From positions 1,116,001 to 1,180,000 of the forward strand of contig JAXLVB010000001.1 in the NCBI GenBank assembly GCA_046329195.1: 64,000 nt of DNA. Reading direction: 5' to 3'. Source of the DNA: JAXLVB01 sp046329195. GTDB taxonomy: Bacteria > Bacteroidota > Bacteroidia > Cytophagales > Spirosomataceae. The notes beneath the pieces were generated by a model. It saw only the letters and a program-made list of their open reading frames with translations. It had not been told where the DNA came from and did no database searches. Below, piece by piece: positions 61,532 to 64,000 of the stretch. Positions within the stretch are counted from its first letter, which is position 1. Each line of letters starts with the position of its first letter. The position numbers were made by a program, and so were the translations under genes.

Positions 61532-62245
61532 ATGAAACAAATAGATGTTTGCCTAACCCCCGAATTGTTACACCTTCATCAAATCGAAAATACCATTGTG
61601 GTCGTGGTCGATGTATTTAGAGCTACATCGTGCATGACAACGGCTTTTGCACATGGTGTGGAGGCTATTATTCCAGTAGCTACCGTTTCGGAATGTGTAA
61701 CTTTGCAACAAAAGGGATTCTTAGCCGCTGCCGAACGAGACGGCAAAACACCCGAAGGTTTTGATTTTGACAACTCACCGTTTAGCTACATGGACGAGTC
61801 GAAGGTAGCGGGGGCCACCATTGTAGTGACTACCACCAACGGTACGCTGGCCATTACCAAATCCAAAGAATCAATAAAAGTGCTGGTTGGCTCGTTTCTA
61901 AATTTGGGAGCGTTGGCGCATTATTTGAGCAATCAGCAATACGATGTATTGGTGCTTTGTGCAGGCTGGAAAGGTAAACCCAACCTTGAAGACACCCTGT
62001 TTGCAGGAGCATTGGTCGAACGCCTTCAAGATGAATTCTTGATTCAGGAAGACTCTGCCCTGATGGCCATGCGTCTTTATCAGGAAGCAAAAAGTGACTT
62101 GCTGGGTTTTGTGGCCAATTCGTCACACGTGCGACGCCTCCAACGCCTTGGTATTCAGAAAGACATTGCCTTCTGCCTCCAGCACGACCTATACGACGTA
62201 TTACCCGTACTAAGGGGGAGTCAATTGGTCAATATGCAAGCCTAA
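61532..62245 (+). CDS. comB: 2-phosphosulfolactate phosphatase
   Basis: A 237-residue ComB-family phosphatase that removes phosphate from phosphosulfolactate to give 3-sulfolactate. The N-terminal VVVVDVFRATSCMTTAF, the ERDGKTPEGFDFDNSPF segment, and TTTNGTLAI are characteristic. It acts on the ComA product. It lies 65 bp after gcvT. ComC, D and E are not seen in the window. Confidence 0.9.
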   Translation: MKQIDVCLTPELLHLHQIENTIVVVVDVFRATSCMTTAFAHGVEAIIPVATVSECVTLQQKGFLAAAERDGKTPEGFDFDNSPFSYMDESKVAGATIVVTTTNGTLAITKSKESIKVLVGSFLNLGALAHYLSNQQYDVLVLCAGWKGKPNLEDTLFAGALVERLQDEFLIQEDSALMAMRLYQEAKSDLLGFVANSSHVRRLQRLGIQKDIAFCLQHDLYDVLPVLRGSQLVNMQA

Positions 62246-62293
62246 GTTTGGGATTTAACACATACAACAGCGTATCTAATACTGTTTTAGGAT

Positions 62294-63712
62294 ATGAAAA
62301 AAGTACTTTTTACCCTCATTTGCATTGTCCCAAGCCTACTTTGGGCACAGTCGGGTTATCGCATTAGCGGCAAGTTCATCGGTATTAAGGGGGGGGTATG
62401 TAATTTGGTTCTTCATTACGGAAAACAGTATCCTATTGCCGATACATCAAAGATTGATGAAGAGGGCAACTTTGTGTTTGAAGGTACAAAACCACTAGAG
62501 CAGGGGCTTTATTTAATTGCGTTTCCGGGGAGAGGGGTCGAAGTAATAGTTACTAAAGAGCAACATTTTTCGGTAGAAGTAGATACCGCTCGTGTTGTCG
62601 AATCAATACAGGTCAATGGCTCTCCTGAAACTCAGCTTTATTATGAACACCATCGGACAATTTTGGCACTTAATAAAGACTTTGACAAACGCCTACAAGA
62701 GAAGGGTCTTGTCAATAGAGACTTAAAAGACCTTGCCTTCAAAGAAGAATGGGGTAAGATTCAGGAAGAACTCGCCAAGTATTTGAAGAAGTTTTTCAGG
62801 AAAAATAGTGAAACATTCACGGCTAAACTCGTACGGGCTTACCAAGACCCGGATGTGCCGACTTTAAGCAAAAAGGGAGGTGGCGTAGATTCTCTGGCAA
62901 TGTATTACTATGGGAAAGCGCATTATTTTGACAACATAGATTTCAACGACGCTCGCTTGCTCTATTCGCCAGTAATCGAACAGCGACTTGTCAAATTTGT
63001 CAGTACCATGTTGTACCCAACGGCCGACTCTATCAATGCCGCCGCAGATTATTTGCTAACCAAAGTAAATGACCCTAAGGTTAGGAAATACATTGTTATT
63101 TTCTTCTCAAAAAAATATGAGATTCCACCCACGTTGGGGCATGATGGTATTTATACTCACGTACTCGAAAAGTATTATTTGGGCGAACCTACCCTTTGGG
63201 ACTCTTCAACGCTCGTCCAAGTACGGAGAATTCTGAAAATCCAGAAGCCTATCTTGATGGGAAAAATCATCCCAGACATCATTTTGCAAGATACACTCAA
63301 TCAATCCTTTAATTTACACGGCATCCAAGCCAAGTATTTGGTGTTATTCTTGTATAATCCAGGATGTGGGCACTGCAAAGCCGCAGCGCCGTTGATGGCT
63401 GCATTCTATGAAAAGTACAAATCTAAAGGAATAGCCGTGCTAGCAGCCAGCGTTTACAACGAAGAAGAACCTTGGCGCAAATTTGTAAGAGAGCAAAAAA
63501 TTGGCAACCTCCTCAATGGCCGTGACATGTTGGGGATAGTTGATTTTGAACAATTCAATCTCCTTCAATTCCCGATGATTTATATTCTGGACAAGGACAA
63601 GAAAATCATAGCCAAGTACTTACAAGAAAGCCAAGTGGAGCCCCTGATTGATTCGTTTGAGCGAGAAGAGGCCGATAGAGCCAAAAAAGCCGAAACAAAA
63701 AATGGTAATTAA
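62294..63712 (+). CDS. DUF4369/DUF5106 thioredoxin-like lipid-envelope protein
   Basis: A 472-residue exported protein. A signal peptide (VLFTLICIVPSLLWAQ) precedes a DUF4369-type beta domain (GYRISGKFIGIKGG..., to about residue 110), a helical middle resembling DUF5106 (about 115-320), and a TlpA-like thioredoxin domain with active-site NPGCGHCK (near residue 355). It probably acts as a periplasmic thiol-disulfide protein. It ends at a strong terminator. Confidence 0.82.
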   Translation: MKKVLFTLICIVPSLLWAQSGYRISGKFIGIKGGVCNLVLHYGKQYPIADTSKIDEEGNFVFEGTKPLEQGLYLIAFPGRGVEVIVTKEQHFSVEVDTARVVESIQVNGSPETQLYYEHHRTILALNKDFDKRLQEKGLVNRDLKDLAFKEEWGKIQEELAKYLKKFFRKNSETFTAKLVRAYQDPDVPTLSKKGGGVDSLAMYYYGKAHYFDNIDFNDARLLYSPVIEQRLVKFVSTMLYPTADSINAAADYLLTKVNDPKVRKYIVIFFSKKYEIPPTLGHDGIYTHVLEKYYLGEPTLWDSSTLVQVRRILKIQKPILMGKIIPDIILQDTLNQSFNLHGIQAKYLVLFLYNPGCGHCKAAAPLMAAFYEKYKSKGIAVLAASVYNEEEPWRKFVREQKIGNLLNGRDMLGIVDFEQFNLLQFPMIYILDKDKKIIAKYLQESQVEPLIDSFEREEADRAKKAETKNGN

Positions 63713-63720
63713 GTAGCCTT

Positions 63721-63756
63721 AAAGAAAAACCCCGACCTCAGTCGGGGTTTTTCTTT
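63721..63756. terminator. Bidirectional terminator
   Basis: AAAGAAAAACCCCGAC (63721-63736) pairs perfectly with GTCGGGGTTTTTCTTT (63741-63756), loop CTCA. It serves both convergent genes; the CaiB stop codon overlaps it. Confidence 0.95.
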
Positions 63757-64000
63757 AAGGTCCTTTTACAATTTGCTGTTGCTGGAAGTTCTTTATTTGA
63801 ATGTCAGAATAGCCCAGTCCTCGTAAAATCGCTTCTGTGTCTTGTCCCATCGTAGGTGCTGGGCCTGCCACTTGCGCTGGGGTTTCTGAAAATTTGAGCG
63901 GTATTCCAATCTGTTTGATTTTGCCGAGGGTCGGATGCTCTACCTCTATTACCATATCTCGGGCTTGCAAATGGGTATCGTGCTCTAAATCAGACACTTC
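63755..64000 (-). CDS. CaiB/BaiF CoA-transferase, C-terminal part (partial)
   Basis: The last about 82 codons of a class III CoA-transferase gene that runs off the right edge. LQARDMVIEVEHPTLGKIKQIGIPL and the PAPTMGQDTEAILRGLGYS tail match the family C-terminus. Such enzymes move CoA between carboxylic acids. The catalytic Asp lies outside the window. Confidence 0.85.
   Translation of the reverse strand, partial: EVSDLEHDTHLQARDMVIEVEHPTLGKIKQIGIPLKFSETPAQVAGPAPTMGQDTEAILRGLGYSDIQIKNFQQQQIVKGP

Noticed and set aside
1..64000. CRISPR array, rRNA genes or a complete insertion sequence
   Set aside because: No regular short repeats with spacers, no rRNA signatures and no transposase with terminal inverted repeats were found. 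The Rpn-family gene is nuclease-like and has no visible ends.

Overview
The window looks like chromosome of a Bacteroidota bacterium, most likely of the order Cytophagales (Spirosoma/Runella/Flectobacillus-like). The evidence is as follows. Promoters repeatedly fit the Bacteroidota pattern (TTG, about 20 bp, TAnnTTTG) and Shine-Dalgarno sequences are mostly absent. Two secreted subtilases end in type IX secretion (PorSS) C-terminal sorting domains. There is a zinc-free type B ribosomal protein L31, and ComA/ComB-type sulfolactate genes are present. Species cannot be fixed from sequence reading alone.

Positions 1 to about 10784 are accessory DNA: one end of an integrative element that runs off the left edge. 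A tyrosine integrase (9231-10490) lies next to the 3' end of tRNA-Asn (10785-10858), with short repeats between them that could be integrase arm sites. The cargo is a SLOG/YspA-like protein, two unknown proteins, a DUF932 protein, a RecE-like PD-(D/E)XK nuclease, a small C2H2 zinc-finger protein, a frame-broken low-complexity minus-strand gene, a HipBA toxin-antitoxin pair bracketed by a 33-bp direct repeat, an Rpn-type nuclease, an unknown 250-aa protein, a secreted thermonuclease and a small HTH-like protein. Hairpins sit in nearly every gap of the first 4 kb, and a 164-bp tandem duplication lies between the DUF932 and nuclease genes.

Positions 10.8 to 41 kb are mostly core genome: fcl, a TPMT-like methyltransferase, pnuC-nadR (NAD salvage, overlapping), an AEC transporter, nrdA, rpmE2, a GlmU-like protein with holB-hemC, a Skp-like chaperone, smpB, an HNH protein with an overlapping DUF2256 gene, rpsA, an esterase, tRNA-Cys, an M61 peptidase, a TIM-barrel protein plus two Tat-exported Gfo/Idh/MocA oxidoreductases, batA-rnhB, a polytopic membrane protein and a DPM1-like GT2.

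Positions 41.3 to 49.6 kb hold an orphan acyl carrier protein and a minus-strand efflux block: tetR, thioesterase, epimerase, then tolC-mfp-rnd. The same 13-bp palindrome lies inside the promoter spacer of both tetR and tolC, so the TetR protein probably represses itself and the pump. Positions 49.7 to 63.7 kb hold comA-dedA-aroE, a secreted unknown, two tandem T9SS subtilases, gcvT behind a candidate structured leader RNA, comB, and a DUF4369/thioredoxin protein. A partial CoA-transferase gene ends the window. ComA and ComB 11 kb apart suggest a sulfolactate route, possibly to cysteate and sulfonolipids.
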